Source of the DNA: Enterobacteriaceae bacterium 4M9
GTDB lineage: Bacteria; Pseudomonadota; Gammaproteobacteria; Enterobacterales; Enterobacteriaceae
NCBI GenBank assembly: GCA_010092695.1
Contig: JAADJJ010000001.1
Coordinates: 2,232,001 to 2,296,000, forward strand
Direction of reading: 5' to 3'
Length of the DNA: 64,000 nt
Shown: positions 1 through 8,629 of the stretch, one piece after another
How the letters are laid out: each line of letters opens with the position of its first letter
Numbering within the stretch: position 1 is the first letter of the stretch
Notes under the pieces: model-generated
Told to the model about the DNA's origin: nothing
The model's database searches: none
Seen by the model: only the letters and a program-made list of their open reading frames with translations
Made by a program: the position numbers and the translations under genes

Positions 1-350
1 GTGAGAGTGCAACCCGCGCTGGCGAATCCTGGTATCTGTTCGGGCACTGCACCGAGTCTACGGCACTGCCTGGCGCAGGTGCACAGTGGAGCGCTATTTT
101 TGCCCGCTTTGGCGCAAAACTTGAAAACGTGAGCGTGGGATGTTGCGGTATGGCCGGTACGTATGGCCATGAAACTAAAAATCTTGATAACTCGCTCGGT
201 ATTTATGAATTGTCCTGGCATCAGGCGCTACAGCGCCTGCCGCGCAACCGCTGTCTGGCAACCGGCTATTCGTGTCGTAGCCAGGTTAAACGGGTTGAAG
301 GAAATGGCATTCGCCATCCATTGCAGGCTCTACTGGAGATAGTGGAATGA
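1..350 (+). CDS. ydiJ: YdiJ FAD/4Fe-4S oxidoreductase, C-terminal end (5' truncated by window)
   Basis: Only about the last 115 codons are present; the open frame runs in from base 3. The visible protein ends with a CCG-type cysteine segment (SVGCCGMAGTYG), typical of the C-terminal cysteine-rich region of GlpC/YdiJ-type oxidoreductases that carry Fe-S clusters beside an FAD-binding dehydrogenase domain. E. coli YdiJ is about 1018 residues and lies next to menI in the same order, which supports the assignment. It probably oxidises a 2-hydroxyacid; the substrate cannot be read from this fragment. The stop overlaps the next start (ATGA), so it is translationally coupled to menI. Confidence 0.9.
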   Translation, partial: ESATRAGESWYLFGHCTESTALPGAGAQWSAIFARFGAKLENVSVGCCGMAGTYGHETKNLDNSLGIYELSWHQALQRLPRNRCLATGYSCRSQVKRVEGNGIRHPLQALLEIVE

Positions 351-757
351 TCTGGAAACGTGAAGTGACGCTTGAGGCGCTTAACGCCTTCAATCAGGAC
401 TGTATGGTGGGATTGCTGGATATCCGCTTTGTGCGTATCGGCGACGATGAGCTTGAGGCGACAATGCCGGTGGATAATCGCACGCGTCAGCCTTTTGGCC
501 AGCTGCACGGCGGTGCCTCGGTGGTGCTGGCAGAATCGCTTGGTTCAGTGGCTGGCTGGCTGTGCACAGAAGGTGAGCAGAAGGTCGTTGGGCTTGAGGT
601 GAATGCCAATCATCTGCGCTCTGCACGCGAAGGTACAGTGCGTGGTGTTTGCCGTGCGCTGCATACCGGGCGACGCCACCAGGTGTGGCAAATAGATATT
701 TTTGATGACCAGGGGCGCATGTGCTGCTCCTCGCGCCTGACAACAGCGGTTGTCTGA
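347..757 (+). CDS. menI: 1,4-dihydroxy-2-naphthoyl-CoA hydrolase (hotdog thioesterase)
   Basis: 136 residues, the usual length for MenI (YdiI). The hotdog-fold signature QLHGGASVVLAES at about residues 53-65 carries the helix and catalytic acidic residue of the 4-hydroxybenzoyl-CoA thioesterase family. The enzyme hydrolyses DHNA-CoA to DHNA in menaquinone synthesis and also acts on other acyl-CoAs. The start overlaps the ydiJ stop by four bases. In E. coli the same pair is followed by ydiH, which is absent here. A terminator follows directly. Confidence 0.93.
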   Translation: MIWKREVTLEALNAFNQDCMVGLLDIRFVRIGDDELEATMPVDNRTRQPFGQLHGGASVVLAESLGSVAGWLCTEGEQKVVGLEVNANHLRSAREGTVRGVCRALHTGRRHQVWQIDIFDDQGRMCCSSRLTTAVV

Positions 758-762
758 TACGC

Positions 763-788
763 GCCCGCCCGATTGTGGCGGGCGTTTT
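763..788 (+). terminator. Rho-independent terminator after menI
   Basis: A perfect 7-bp GC stem (GCCCGCC / GGCGGGC) with a 7-base loop is followed by GTTTT, starting six bases after the menI stop. Confidence 0.75.
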
Positions 789-1038
789 ACTTTACGCGCG
801 CAGACGAGGTGGGAAGCACATTCCCCTTATTGGCAGAGCGCGGCGGCTGAGGGCGTATTTTGCTTCCTGGGACAGGTGTTTTCGGGCGAGGGGGCGTGAG
901 CGGTAAACGAAAGCCGTGGAGAAGGTCATTAGCCTGCGAGCGCATCCGTTTGGCAGCACAGCAGCATAAACGACCCCGTTAAAAAAGATTATGATTTTGC
1001 ACGTGCGTGAAAAGCCGTGGATAGCATCACACAGATAA
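789..1038. other. Gene-free stretch between menI and the suf control region
   Basis: No ORF with a plausible ribosome-binding site or recognisable product. E. coli has the small gene ydiH and the sRNA RydB in this interval. I see no YdiH-like protein and cannot recognise RydB by eye. Confidence 0.5.
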
Positions 1039-1075
1039 ATTTTAAAAAACTATAATATAAATAGGTATTGCCTAT
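1039..1075 (+). promoter_or_regulatory. OxyR-binding site upstream of sufA
   Basis: The OxyR pattern is four tetramers, ATAG N7 CTAT N7 ATAG N7 CTAT. Here ATTT (1039), CTAT (1050), ATAG (1061) and CTAT (1072) occur at exactly that spacing, so three of four blocks are perfect. The site lies a little over 200 bp upstream of the likely sufA start of transcription, as in E. coli, where OxyR activates suf under peroxide with help from IHF. An IHF-like element lies between them at about 1121-1133. Confidence 0.75.
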
Positions 1076-1248
1076 ATATCTTTATGTGCGTGAGAATCTT
1101 ACCCGGCAGATAAAGAATTTCAACTGATTAATCATTGGCATACTGTTTTCGCACCTCTTTCTGCAACCCTCGTCGCAGGGTCTATTCTTATAAAATCCAC
1201 GCATAAAATTGCGTTTTGAATAATATCCCTGATTCTCAGAGGTTGAAG

Positions 1249-1263
1249 TGAGAATTGTTATCA
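1249..1263 (+). promoter_or_regulatory. Fur box (7-1-7) in the sufA promoter region
   Basis: TGAGAAT-T-GTTATCA matches the 7-1-7 Fur consensus (TGATAAT-N-ATTATCA) at 12 of 14 positions and is 51 bp upstream of the sufA start. Fur represses suf when iron is sufficient. The bases just upstream (about 1222-1248) could hold an IscR type 2 site, as in E. coli, but I cannot call it confidently by eye. Confidence 0.65.
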
Positions 1264-1313
1264 CTACCATAAGGCTATCGGCCCCATTTTGCGGCTAATA
1301 GTGAGGTAAAGCT

Positions 1314-1688
1314 ATGGAACTGCAGGCAGGAACGTTTGATCCGAATGACTTTGTCTGGAAAGGGTTAACCCTGACCGCAAATGCAGCGAAGCACATTTGT
1401 GAACTGAGCGAAAAGCAGGGCGTACTGGGTCTGCGCCTTGGTGTAAAACAGACCGGTTGTGCCGGGTTTGGCTACGTGCTGGATACCGTCAGTGAAGCCG
1501 CAGCGGACGATCTTATCTACGAAAAGGCGGGGGCGAAACTGTATGTTTCACCGCAGGCAATGCCGTTTATCGACGGCACCGAAGTGGATTACGTTCGTGA
1601 AGGTTTAAATCAGGTTTTCAAATTCCATAACCCGAAGGCGCAGAACGAATGCGGCTGCGGCGAGAGCTTTGGTGTTCAGGCGGAATAA
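1314..1688 (+). CDS. sufA: SufA, A-type Fe-S carrier
   Basis: 124 residues (E. coli 122), HesB/IscA fold. The three cluster-binding cysteines are present: one in the KQTGCAGFGY segment near residue 50 and two in the C-terminal ECGCGESFG motif. It accepts clusters from the SufBCD scaffold and passes them to apoproteins. It is the first gene of a complete suf operon, with sufB starting three bases after its stop. The start is supported by GAGGT about eight bases upstream. Expression should respond to OxyR and Fur through the sites upstream. Confidence 0.97.
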   Translation: MELQAGTFDPNDFVWKGLTLTANAAKHICELSEKQGVLGLRLGVKQTGCAGFGYVLDTVSEAAADDLIYEKAGAKLYVSPQAMPFIDGTEVDYVREGLNQVFKFHNPKAQNECGCGESFGVQAE

Positions 1689-1691
1689 GCT

Positions 1692-3173
1692 ATGTCCCGA
1701 GATACAGAAACAGATGATGTACAAACCTGGAGCGGAAGCCTGAATTACAAAGAAGGCTTCTTCACGCGCTTACAGACCGAAGAGTTTGCTAAAGGCATCA
1801 ATGAAGAGGTGGTGCGAGCTATCTCTGCCCGGCGCAACGAGCCGGAGTGGATGCTGGCATTTCGCCTCAACGCTTTCCATGCCTGGGAGAAAATGGAAGA
1901 GCCGCACTGGTTAAAAGCCCATTACGACAAGCTCGACTATCAGGATTACAGCTACTACTCCGCACCGTCCTGCGGCAACTGCGATGACTCCTGTGCCTCC
2001 CAGCCAGGTGCGGTGCAGGAGACCGGTGAAAGTTCGTTTTTGACCAAAGAAGTGGAAGAGGCGTTCAACCAGCTTGGCGTTCCGGTGCGTGAAGGCCGGG
2101 AGGTGGCGGTGGATGCGATTTTTGACTCTGTTTCTGTTGCCACCACCTATCGCGACAAGCTGGCAAGCGAAGGGATCATTTTCTGCTCGTTTGGTGAGGC
2201 GATTCACGATCATCCTGAGCTGGTGCAAAAATATCTCGGTACCGTCGTGCCCTCTAACGACAACTTCTTTGCCGCCCTGAACGCCGCAGTGGCCTCAGAT
2301 GGCACCTTTATCTACATCCCTAAAGGCGTGCGCTGCCCGATGGAGCTGTCGACCTATTTTCGCATCAACGCAGAAAAAACCGGCCAGTTTGAACGCACCA
2401 TTCTGGTAGCAGATGAAGGCAGCTACGTGAGTTATATCGAAGGCTGCTCGGCACCGGTGCGCGACAGCTATCAGCTACATGCGGCGGTGGTGGAAGTCAT
2501 CATCCACAAAGATGCCGAAGTGAAATATTCCACGGTGCAAAACTGGTTCCCTGGTGATAACAACACCGGCGGCATTCTTAACTTCGTGACCAAGCGGGCG
2601 CTGTGCGAAGGCGAGAACAGCAAAATGTCCTGGACCCAGTCGGAAACGGGGTCGGCCATTACCTGGAAATACCCAAGCTGCATCCTGCGCGGCGATAACT
2701 CTATTGGTGAGTTCTTCTCTGTGGCGCTGACCAGCGGTCATCAGCAGGCAGATACCGGCACCAAGATGATCCACATCGGTAAAAACACCAAATCGACCAT
2801 CATTTCCAAAGGGATCTCGGCCGGTCACAGCCAGAACAGCTATCGCGGCCTGGTGAAAATCATGCCGACGGCGACCAACGCCCGTAATTTCACCCAGTGT
2901 GATTCGATGCTGATTGGCCCGGACAGTGGCGCGCATACCTTCCCGTACGTGGAGTGTCGTAATAACAGCGCGCAGCTTGAGCACGAGGCTACCACCTCGC
3001 GCATTGGTGAAGATCAGCTTTTCTACTGCCTGCAACGTGGTATCAGCGAAGACGACGCTATCTCCATGATAGTCAACGGCTTCTGTAAAGATGTCTTCTC
3101 TGAACTGCCGTTAGAATTCGCAGTTGAAGCACAAAAATTGCTGGCAATCAGCCTTGAGCATAGCGTCGGGTAA
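1692..3173 (+). CDS. sufB: SufB, Fe-S scaffold subunit of SufBCD
   Basis: 493 residues (E. coli 495). SufB forms the SufBC2D scaffold on which the cluster is built from SufE-delivered sulfur. The residues equivalent to E. coli Cys405 (in NFTQCDSMLIG), His433 and Glu434 (in AQLEHEA) are kept, as is the persulfide-accepting cysteine in EGCSAPVRD. One dispensable cysteine is lost: the E. coli ANCGAHT segment reads PDSGAHT here. The N-terminal CGNCDDSC cysteine cluster is present. It ends 23 bases before sufC. Confidence 0.97.
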   Translation: MSRDTETDDVQTWSGSLNYKEGFFTRLQTEEFAKGINEEVVRAISARRNEPEWMLAFRLNAFHAWEKMEEPHWLKAHYDKLDYQDYSYYSAPSCGNCDDSCASQPGAVQETGESSFLTKEVEEAFNQLGVPVREGREVAVDAIFDSVSVATTYRDKLASEGIIFCSFGEAIHDHPELVQKYLGTVVPSNDNFFAALNAAVASDGTFIYIPKGVRCPMELSTYFRINAEKTGQFERTILVADEGSYVSYIEGCSAPVRDSYQLHAAVVEVIIHKDAEVKYSTVQNWFPGDNNTGGILNFVTKRALCEGENSKMSWTQSETGSAITWKYPSCILRGDNSIGEFFSVALTSGHQQADTGTKMIHIGKNTKSTIISKGISAGHSQNSYRGLVKIMPTATNARNFTQCDSMLIGPDSGAHTFPYVECRNNSAQLEHEATTSRIGEDQLFYCLQRGISEDDAISMIVNGFCKDVFSELPLEFAVEAQKLLAISLEHSVG

Positions 3174-3196
3174 GCGGTTCCCATAAGGACAAAGTC

Positions 3197-3943
3197 ATGT
3201 TAAGTATCAAAGATTTACAGGTAAGCGTAGAAGACAAGCAGATTCTGCGTGGGTTAAACCTCAACGTGCGCCCGGGCGAAGTTCACGCCATTATGGGGCC
3301 TAATGGTTCCGGTAAAAGTACGCTATCAGCAACGCTCGCCGGGCGTGAAGACTATGAAGTGACCGGCGGTCAGGTGCTGTTTAAAGGCAAAGATCTGCTG
3401 GAACTGGCGCCTGAAGAGCGCGCCGGAGAAGGCATTTTCATGGCGTTCCAGTATCCGGTAGAAATCCCAGGCGTCAGCAACCAGTTCTTTTTGCAAACCG
3501 CACTGAATGCGGTGCGTGAATACCGTGGCCAGGAGTCGCTTGACCGCTTCGACTTCCAGGATTTGATGGAAGAAAAAATCGAACTGCTGAAGATGCCAGC
3601 TGACCTGCTGACCCGCTCGGTGAACGTCGGGTTCTCCGGCGGTGAGAAAAAGCGTAACGATATTCTGCAAATGGCGGTGCTGGAGCCTGAGCTGTGCATT
3701 CTTGATGAAACAGACTCCGGGCTGGATATTGACGCGCTGAAAATTGTCTCAGACGGTGTCAACTCCCTGCGCGATGGTAAACGTTCGTTCATCATCGTCA
3801 CGCACTATCAGCGCATTTTGGACTACATCAAACCTGATTATGTCCACGTCCTGTATCAGGGGCAGATTGTGAAGTCCGGCGATTTTACGCTGGTGAAACA
3901 ACTGGAGGAGCAGGGCTATGGCTGGCTTACCGAACAACAGTAA
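3197..3943 (+). CDS. sufC: SufC, ABC-type ATPase of SufBCD
   Basis: 248 residues. Walker A GPNGSGKS (residues 34-41), a signature segment FSGGEKKR, Walker B LCILDETDSGLD and the H-loop VTHYQR are all intact. ATP binding by the SufC dimer opens the SufB-SufD interface for cluster formation. AAGGAC precedes the start. The 3' end overlaps the sufD start by 26 bases, so the two are translationally coupled. Confidence 0.97.
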   Translation: MLSIKDLQVSVEDKQILRGLNLNVRPGEVHAIMGPNGSGKSTLSATLAGREDYEVTGGQVLFKGKDLLELAPEERAGEGIFMAFQYPVEIPGVSNQFFLQTALNAVREYRGQESLDRFDFQDLMEEKIELLKMPADLLTRSVNVGFSGGEKKRNDILQMAVLEPELCILDETDSGLDIDALKIVSDGVNSLRDGKRSFIIVTHYQRILDYIKPDYVHVLYQGQIVKSGDFTLVKQLEEQGYGWLTEQQ

Positions 3944-5201
3944 CGGCGCACTTGCGCAGTGGCAGCAGCTGTTTGAGGCGCAAGCGAGCGAGCGGACCCC
4001 GCAGGCTGAACAGCATATGCAGCAACTGCTGCGCCTGGGGCTACCGACGCGTAAGCACGAAAACTGGAAATACACCTTCACGCCACTGGAAAAAATGCTG
4101 GCGCACGAGTTTGTGACGCCGGACGCAGCGCCGTTAACGTCAGCACAATGCGATGCGCTGGCGCTCAACGTTGACGCACAGCGACTGGTGTTTGTTGATG
4201 GCGTTTTTAATCCCGAATTGAGTGACAGCCTGAACGCCAGCGATTTCAGCATTGAGGTGAATAACCAGCGCCAGACACTGCCTGCCCCGGTACAGCCTGA
4301 AGTGTTTTTGCACCTGAGCGAAAGCCTGAGCCAGAGCGTGACTCATCTGCGCGTGGTGCGTAACGTGCAGGCGCGCAGGGCGCTATTGCTGATGCATATC
4401 AGCAGCGGCAGCGCCAGCGATGCAATGAAAACCGCGCACTACCGCCATCATCTGGAGCTTGAGCAGGGCGCACAGGCAACCGTCATCGAACATTATGTCA
4501 GCCTCGACGACGGCGCGCATTTTACCGGTGGGCGAATGACAATGCATGTTGGCGCTAACGCCACGCTCCATCACTACAAGCTGGCGTTTGAGAACCCGGC
4601 AAGCTACCACTTTGCGCATAACGATCTGCGTATCGAACATGACGCTAACGTGCACAGCAGCAGCTTCCTGCTCGGTGCCGCGGTCTTGCGCCACAATACC
4701 AGCACGCAACTGAACGGTGAAAACACCACCCTTCGTGTTAACAGCCTGTCGTTGCCGGTAAACAGCGAAGTCTGTGACAGCCGAACCTGGCTTGAGCATA
4801 ACAAAGGCTACTGCAACAGCCGCCAGCTGCACAAAACCATCGTGCGCGACAGGGCCAGGTCGGTGTTTAATGGCCTGATTAACGTCGCACAGCATGCCAT
4901 TAAGACCGACGGGCAGATGACCAACAACAATCTGCTGATTGGCCGCCTGGCAGAAGTGGACACCAAACCGCAGCTTGAGATTTACGCTGATGATGTGAAG
5001 TGCAGCCACGGCGCGACAATTGGCCGCATTGACGACGAACAGATGTTTTACCTGCGCTCGCGTGGTATCGACCAGGAGGCGGCCCAGCAGATGATAATCT
5101 TTGCTTTCGCCGCAGAACTAACGGAAGCGATTCACGATGAGAATCTCAAGCAGCAGGTGCTGGACCGTATTGGTCAGCGCTTTGCAGGAGAGCAAGCATG
5201 A
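3918..5201 (+). CDS. sufD: SufD, scaffold partner of SufB
   Basis: 427 residues (E. coli 423), starting MAGLPN as in E. coli, which fixes the start inside sufC. The central beta-helix and the C-terminal DVKCSHGAT segment, with the conserved histidine (E. coli His360), are present. SufD pairs with SufB and is needed for iron acquisition by the scaffold. The middle third is more diverged than SufB or SufC, normal for this subunit. The stop overlaps the sufS start (ATGA). Confidence 0.96.
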   Translation: MAGLPNNSNGALAQWQQLFEAQASERTPQAEQHMQQLLRLGLPTRKHENWKYTFTPLEKMLAHEFVTPDAAPLTSAQCDALALNVDAQRLVFVDGVFNPELSDSLNASDFSIEVNNQRQTLPAPVQPEVFLHLSESLSQSVTHLRVVRNVQARRALLLMHISSGSASDAMKTAHYRHHLELEQGAQATVIEHYVSLDDGAHFTGGRMTMHVGANATLHHYKLAFENPASYHFAHNDLRIEHDANVHSSSFLLGAAVLRHNTSTQLNGENTTLRVNSLSLPVNSEVCDSRTWLEHNKGYCNSRQLHKTIVRDRARSVFNGLINVAQHAIKTDGQMTNNNLLIGRLAEVDTKPQLEIYADDVKCSHGATIGRIDDEQMFYLRSRGIDQEAAQQMIIFAFAAELTEAIHDENLKQQVLDRIGQRFAGEQA

Positions 5202-6418
5202 GCTTTTGCGTAGAACAGGTGCGCGCAGACTTTCCGGTGTTGAGCCGTGAAGTCAACGGTCAGCCGCTGGCCTATCTTGACAGCGCTGCCAGCGCCCAGC
5301 GCCCGAATGCGGTTATAGACGCCGAAGCTGAGTTTTATCGTCACGGTTATGCCGCGGTTCACCGCGGTATTCATACGTTGAGTGCCGAGGCGACCGCGCG
5401 CATGGAGAATGTACGCGTCGCGGCCGCGCGCTTTATCAATGCAAACTCAGCAGATGAAATCGTCTTTGTTCGCGGCACCACAGAAGGTATCAACCTGGTG
5501 GCAAACAGCTGGGGCAACGCGCATGTGAAGGCAGGTGATAACATCATCATCAGCGAGATGGAGCATCATGCCAATATTGTGCCCTGGCAGATGCTGTGCG
5601 AGCGCGTGGGTGCCGAACTGCGGGTGATTGGGCTTAACCAGGACGGTACGTTGCAAACAGAGCAGCTTAACGGGCTGCTTGATGAGCGCACTCGCCTGTT
5701 AGCCGTTACTCAGGTATCGAACGTGCTGGGTACTGAAAACCCGGTACAGGAGATGATTGCCACTGCGCGCCTTGCCGGGGCTAAAGTGCTGATAGACGGC
5801 GCACAGGCCGTGATGCATCACCCGGTAGATGTGCAGGCCCTGGACTGCGATTTCTACGTGTTTTCCAGCCACAAGCTTTATGGTCCTACAGGCATCGGTG
5901 TGCTGTGGGCGCGTGCTGAGATCCTCGATGAGATGCCTCCCTGGGAAGGCGGTGGTTCGATGATAGCGACCGTTAGCCTGACCGACGGCACCACCTACGC
6001 GCCAGCACCAGGTCGCTTTGAGGCGGGCACCCCCAATACCGGCGGTATCATCGGCTTCGGTGCTGCGCTGGAGTACGTCGATAGGCTTGGGCTTAACCAT
6101 ATTGCTGGTTACGAAGCCTCTCTGATGCGCTATGCGCTGAATGCGCTTCAGGCTGTGCCGGACTTAACGATTTATGGCCCTCAGGACCGACGTGGCGTAA
6201 TTGCCTTCAATCTGGGCAAGCATCACGCCTACGACGTGGGCAGCTTTCTTGATAACTACGGCATTGCCGTGCGCACAGGGCACCATTGTGCCATGCCGCT
6301 GATGGCATTTTACGGCGTTCCTGCCATGTGCCGGGCGTCACTCGCCATGTACAATACCGAAGCTGAGGTGGACAGGCTGGTTGCCGGCTTGATTCGTATC
6401 CACCGTTTACTTGGGTAA
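5198..6418 (+). CDS. sufS: SufS cysteine desulfurase
   Basis: 406 residues, identical in length to E. coli SufS. It is a PLP enzyme that takes sulfur from cysteine and passes it to SufE. The PLP lysine lies in SSHKLYGP (about residue 226) and the catalytic cysteine in RTGHHCAMP (about residue 364). The group II active-site loop is short, as expected for a SufE-dependent enzyme. It overlaps sufD by four bases and is 12 bases from sufE. Confidence 0.97.
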   Translation: MSFCVEQVRADFPVLSREVNGQPLAYLDSAASAQRPNAVIDAEAEFYRHGYAAVHRGIHTLSAEATARMENVRVAAARFINANSADEIVFVRGTTEGINLVANSWGNAHVKAGDNIIISEMEHHANIVPWQMLCERVGAELRVIGLNQDGTLQTEQLNGLLDERTRLLAVTQVSNVLGTENPVQEMIATARLAGAKVLIDGAQAVMHHPVDVQALDCDFYVFSSHKLYGPTGIGVLWARAEILDEMPPWEGGGSMIATVSLTDGTTYAPAPGRFEAGTPNTGGIIGFGAALEYVDRLGLNHIAGYEASLMRYALNALQAVPDLTIYGPQDRRGVIAFNLGKHHAYDVGSFLDNYGIAVRTGHHCAMPLMAFYGVPAMCRASLAMYNTEAEVDRLVAGLIRIHRLLG

Positions 6419-6430
6419 CAGGAGAGGAAC

Positions 6431-6847
6431 ATGGCCGCGTTGCCGGATAAAGACAAACTGTTGCGTAACTTCAGCCGTTGCGCCAACTGGGAAGAGAAGT
6501 ACCTTTACATTATCGAACTGGGGCAGCGACTGGCTCCGCTGGCTGTTGAGCAGCACCGCCCCGAGAACCTGATTCAGGGCTGCCAGAGCCAGGTCTGGAT
6601 TGTGATGCAGCTTGATGATAACAACGTTATGCAACTGCAGGGTGACAGCGACGCAGCGATTGTCAAAGGCTTGATTGCGGTCGTGTTTATTCTGTTTGAC
6701 CAGATGACGCCACGGGATATCGTCGACTTTGACGTGCGCCCGTGGTTTGAAAAAATGGCGCTCACCAACCATCTCACGCCGTCGCGCTCGCAGGGGCTTG
6801 AGGCCATGATCCGCGCGATTCGTACTAAAGCCGCGCTGCTTGCCTGA
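6431..6847 (+). CDS. sufE: SufE sulfur acceptor
   Basis: 138 residues. The sulfur-accepting cysteine is in LIQGCQSQVW (residue 51). SufE stimulates SufS and carries the persulfide to SufB. GGAGAGG lies a few bases before the start. It is the last suf gene; only a weak hairpin (6850-6863) with no T-run follows, so some readthrough into ldtE is possible. Confidence 0.97.
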   Translation: MAALPDKDKLLRNFSRCANWEEKYLYIIELGQRLAPLAVEQHRPENLIQGCQSQVWIVMQLDDNNVMQLQGDSDAAIVKGLIAVVFILFDQMTPRDIVDFDVRPWFEKMALTNHLTPSRSQGLEAMIRAIRTKAALLA

Positions 6848-6984
6848 CAGCCACTGGCGTGGCGAATTGTCGTACACGTCCTAAACTAACAAGAACAGCT
6901 TTCATCCTGTTAAGCGCGGTGTGTTTTCACGTCGCGCGATTTCGGCATTCCGGCTACCTGCCGGGGAATACAGGAGTGTTCATT

Positions 6985-8025
6985 ATGAAATGCGCGTTCT
7001 CCTTGAGTTTGATTAGCATTGCTTGTGCTCTACTGAGCAGCCAGGCGGCTTTTGCCGTGTCCTACACACTACCACCGCCGGGAAGTCGTCTGATTGGTCA
7101 GAATGAACGTTATATCGTTCCTGATGACGGAAAAAATCTGGAATCAATCGCGGCAAAATATAATACCGGTATATTACTTTTACTGGAGGCAAATAATACC
7201 GTTGATCCCTGGTTGCCAAAACCCGGAACTGAACTGGTTATTCCCTCTCAGATGCTGTTACCTGATACCCCTCGTGAGGGTATCGTTATTAATCTTGCTG
7301 AACTGCGACTTTATTATTATCCACCGGGTCAAAACCGTGTAGAGGTTTATCCTATTGGCATCGGTCAGCTGGGGCGTGAAACACCAGAAATGGTGACGCG
7401 AATCAGTCAAAAAATTCCGAATCCTACCTGGACGCCGACGGCAAATATTCGTGCGCGCTCGCTGGCGCAGGGAATTAAATTACCGGCAGTTATTCCGGCC
7501 GGGCCAAATAACCCGCTGGGTCGCTATGCACTGCGTCTTGAGCAGGGGGGCGGTGAATACCTCATTCATGGCACTAACGTGGCACGCAGCGTTGGAATGC
7601 GCGTCAGCTCGGGGTGTATCCGCCTGCGGGCTGCCGACATTAAAGCATTGTTCAATCAGACGAGCTGGGGCGCTCGTGTGCAAATCGTCAATCAGCCCGT
7701 CAAATACGCCACAGAGCCGGACGGGCGGCGTTATGTGGAGGTGCATCAACCCTTGTCCACTAACGACTGGGAGAACCCGCAGACAATGCCTGTTGCCATC
7801 AACGCCAGCTTTGCAAGCTTCATTGATAACCCTGGCAGCAATAAGGGGCTTATCGATCAGGCCATTACCCGCCGGGCAGGCTATCCGGTACAGGTCAATG
7901 CCGAGCCAAACGGTGTATCACCGACAGTCGTGCCTCTACAGAGCGTGCAGCGCCAGGAAGAGAAAAAAGGTGGGCAGGATGAGGGAGGATTACTGAGTGA
8001 TGCGCAGAGCGCGCTGGTGCAGTAG
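6985..8025 (+). CDS. ldtE: L,D-transpeptidase LdtE (YnhG)
   Basis: 346 residues (E. coli 334). The start at 6985 is preferred because CAGGAG precedes it and a signal peptide follows (MKCAFSLSLISIACALLSSQAAFA); an upstream in-frame ATG at 6859 would add 42 residues ahead of the signal. A LysM domain follows the signal, then the YkuD catalytic domain with the SSGCIRLRAADI motif and its catalytic cysteine. It makes 3-3 cross-links in peptidoglycan in the periplasm. It lies tail to tail with lpp, whose product is attached to peptidoglycan by related enzymes. Confidence 0.92.
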   Translation: MKCAFSLSLISIACALLSSQAAFAVSYTLPPPGSRLIGQNERYIVPDDGKNLESIAAKYNTGILLLLEANNTVDPWLPKPGTELVIPSQMLLPDTPREGIVINLAELRLYYYPPGQNRVEVYPIGIGQLGRETPEMVTRISQKIPNPTWTPTANIRARSLAQGIKLPAVIPAGPNNPLGRYALRLEQGGGEYLIHGTNVARSVGMRVSSGCIRLRAADIKALFNQTSWGARVQIVNQPVKYATEPDGRRYVEVHQPLSTNDWENPQTMPVAINASFASFIDNPGSNKGLIDQAITRRAGYPVQVNAEPNGVSPTVVPLQSVQRQEEKKGGQDEGGLLSDAQSALVQ

Positions 8026-8036
8026 AAAATACGGAT

Positions 8037-8068
8037 AAAAAAAATGGCGCACCGTGTGCGCCATTTTT
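8037..8068. terminator. Bidirectional terminator between ldtE and lpp
   Basis: An 8-bp stem (TGGCGCAC / GTGCGCCA, 3-base loop) is flanked by an A-run on the left and five T on the right, so it can end transcription of both convergent genes. Confidence 0.88.
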
Positions 8069-8081
8069 ATTACCGGTACTC

Positions 8082-8318
8082 TTACTTACGGTAAGAGTGA
8101 GCCTGGTTGTCCAGACGCTGGTTAGCACGAGCTGCGTCGTCTTTAGCAGCCTGAACGTCAGAACGCATTGCGTTCACGTCGTTGCTCAGCTGGTCAACTT
8201 TAGCGTTCAGAGTCTGAACGTCAGAAGACAGCTGATCGATTTTAGCGTTGCTGGAGCAACCAGCCAGCAGAGTAGAACCCAGGATTACCGCGCCCAGTAC
8301 CAGTTTAGTACGATTCAT
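8082..8318 (-). CDS. lpp: Major outer membrane (Braun) lipoprotein Lpp
   Basis: 78 residues, nearly identical to E. coli Lpp. The lipoprotein signal ends at the lipobox LLAGC. The mature part is a heptad-repeat trimeric coiled coil, and the C-terminal lysine (HSYRK) is the residue linked to peptidoglycan. Only one copy is present, whereas some relatives carry two in tandem. Confidence 0.98.
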   Translation of the reverse strand: MNRTKLVLGAVILGSTLLAGCSSNAKIDQLSSDVQTLNAKVDQLSNDVNAMRSDVQAAKDDAARANQRLDNQAHSYRK

Positions 8319-8363
8319 TATTAATACCCTCTAGATTGAGTTAATCTCCATGTAGCGTTACAA

Positions 8364-8392
8364 GTATTACACAAACTTTTTTCGGTTGAGAA
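8364..8392 (-). promoter_or_regulatory. lpp promoter
   Basis: On the minus strand, TTCTCA (8392-8387) and TAATAC (8369-8364) are separated by 17 bp inside a very AT-rich block. The sequence from here to the lpp start is almost unchanged from E. coli, including the leader CTAGAGGG before the start codon. Confidence 0.8.
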
Positions 8393-8399
8393 TATTTTT

Positions 8400-8573
8400 T
8401 TGTTGGGATTAAGCTTAAATTTGATCGTTCGCTCAAAGAAGCAGCGACTTGCCACAAAAGGCGTAAAAAACTAAGTGAAAACAGTGTTTTTTAATCGGGT
8501 TAATCTTTGCTTTTAGCGTAAGTAGATAGTAAAAACCAATTTGCTTTTTTATTGATTAAGGCCTACCGCTAAA
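8400..8573. other. AT-rich spacer upstream of lpp, behind pykF
   Basis: No gene is seen. AT-rich sequence upstream of the lpp promoter (up-element-like A/T runs), ending at the pykF terminator. Confidence 0.5.
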
Positions 8574-8604
8574 ATAAAAAATGCGCCCCGAAGGACGCAT
8601 TTTA
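8574..8604 (-). terminator. pykF terminator
   Basis: On the minus strand, TGCGTCC-TTCG-GGGCGCA forms a UUCG-tetraloop hairpin followed by TTTTTTATTTT. Confidence 0.85.
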
Positions 8605-8629
8605 ATAATCGACTCTGTTAACGTATTTA

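Noticed and set aside
1082..1270. A 62-codon minus-strand frame upstream of sufA
   Set aside because: It covers the suf control region and has no ribosome-binding site or similarity that I recognise.
2923..2940. SufB segment reads PDSG where E. coli has ANCG, a possible loss of a cluster-ligand cysteine
   Set aside because: Counting from the C-terminus, the essential E. coli Cys405 is the cysteine in TQCDSML, which is kept. The lost one is a different residue not known to be required.
2475..3035. A 186-codon minus-strand frame opposite sufB
   Set aside because: Shadow of sufB; composition follows the complementary codons.
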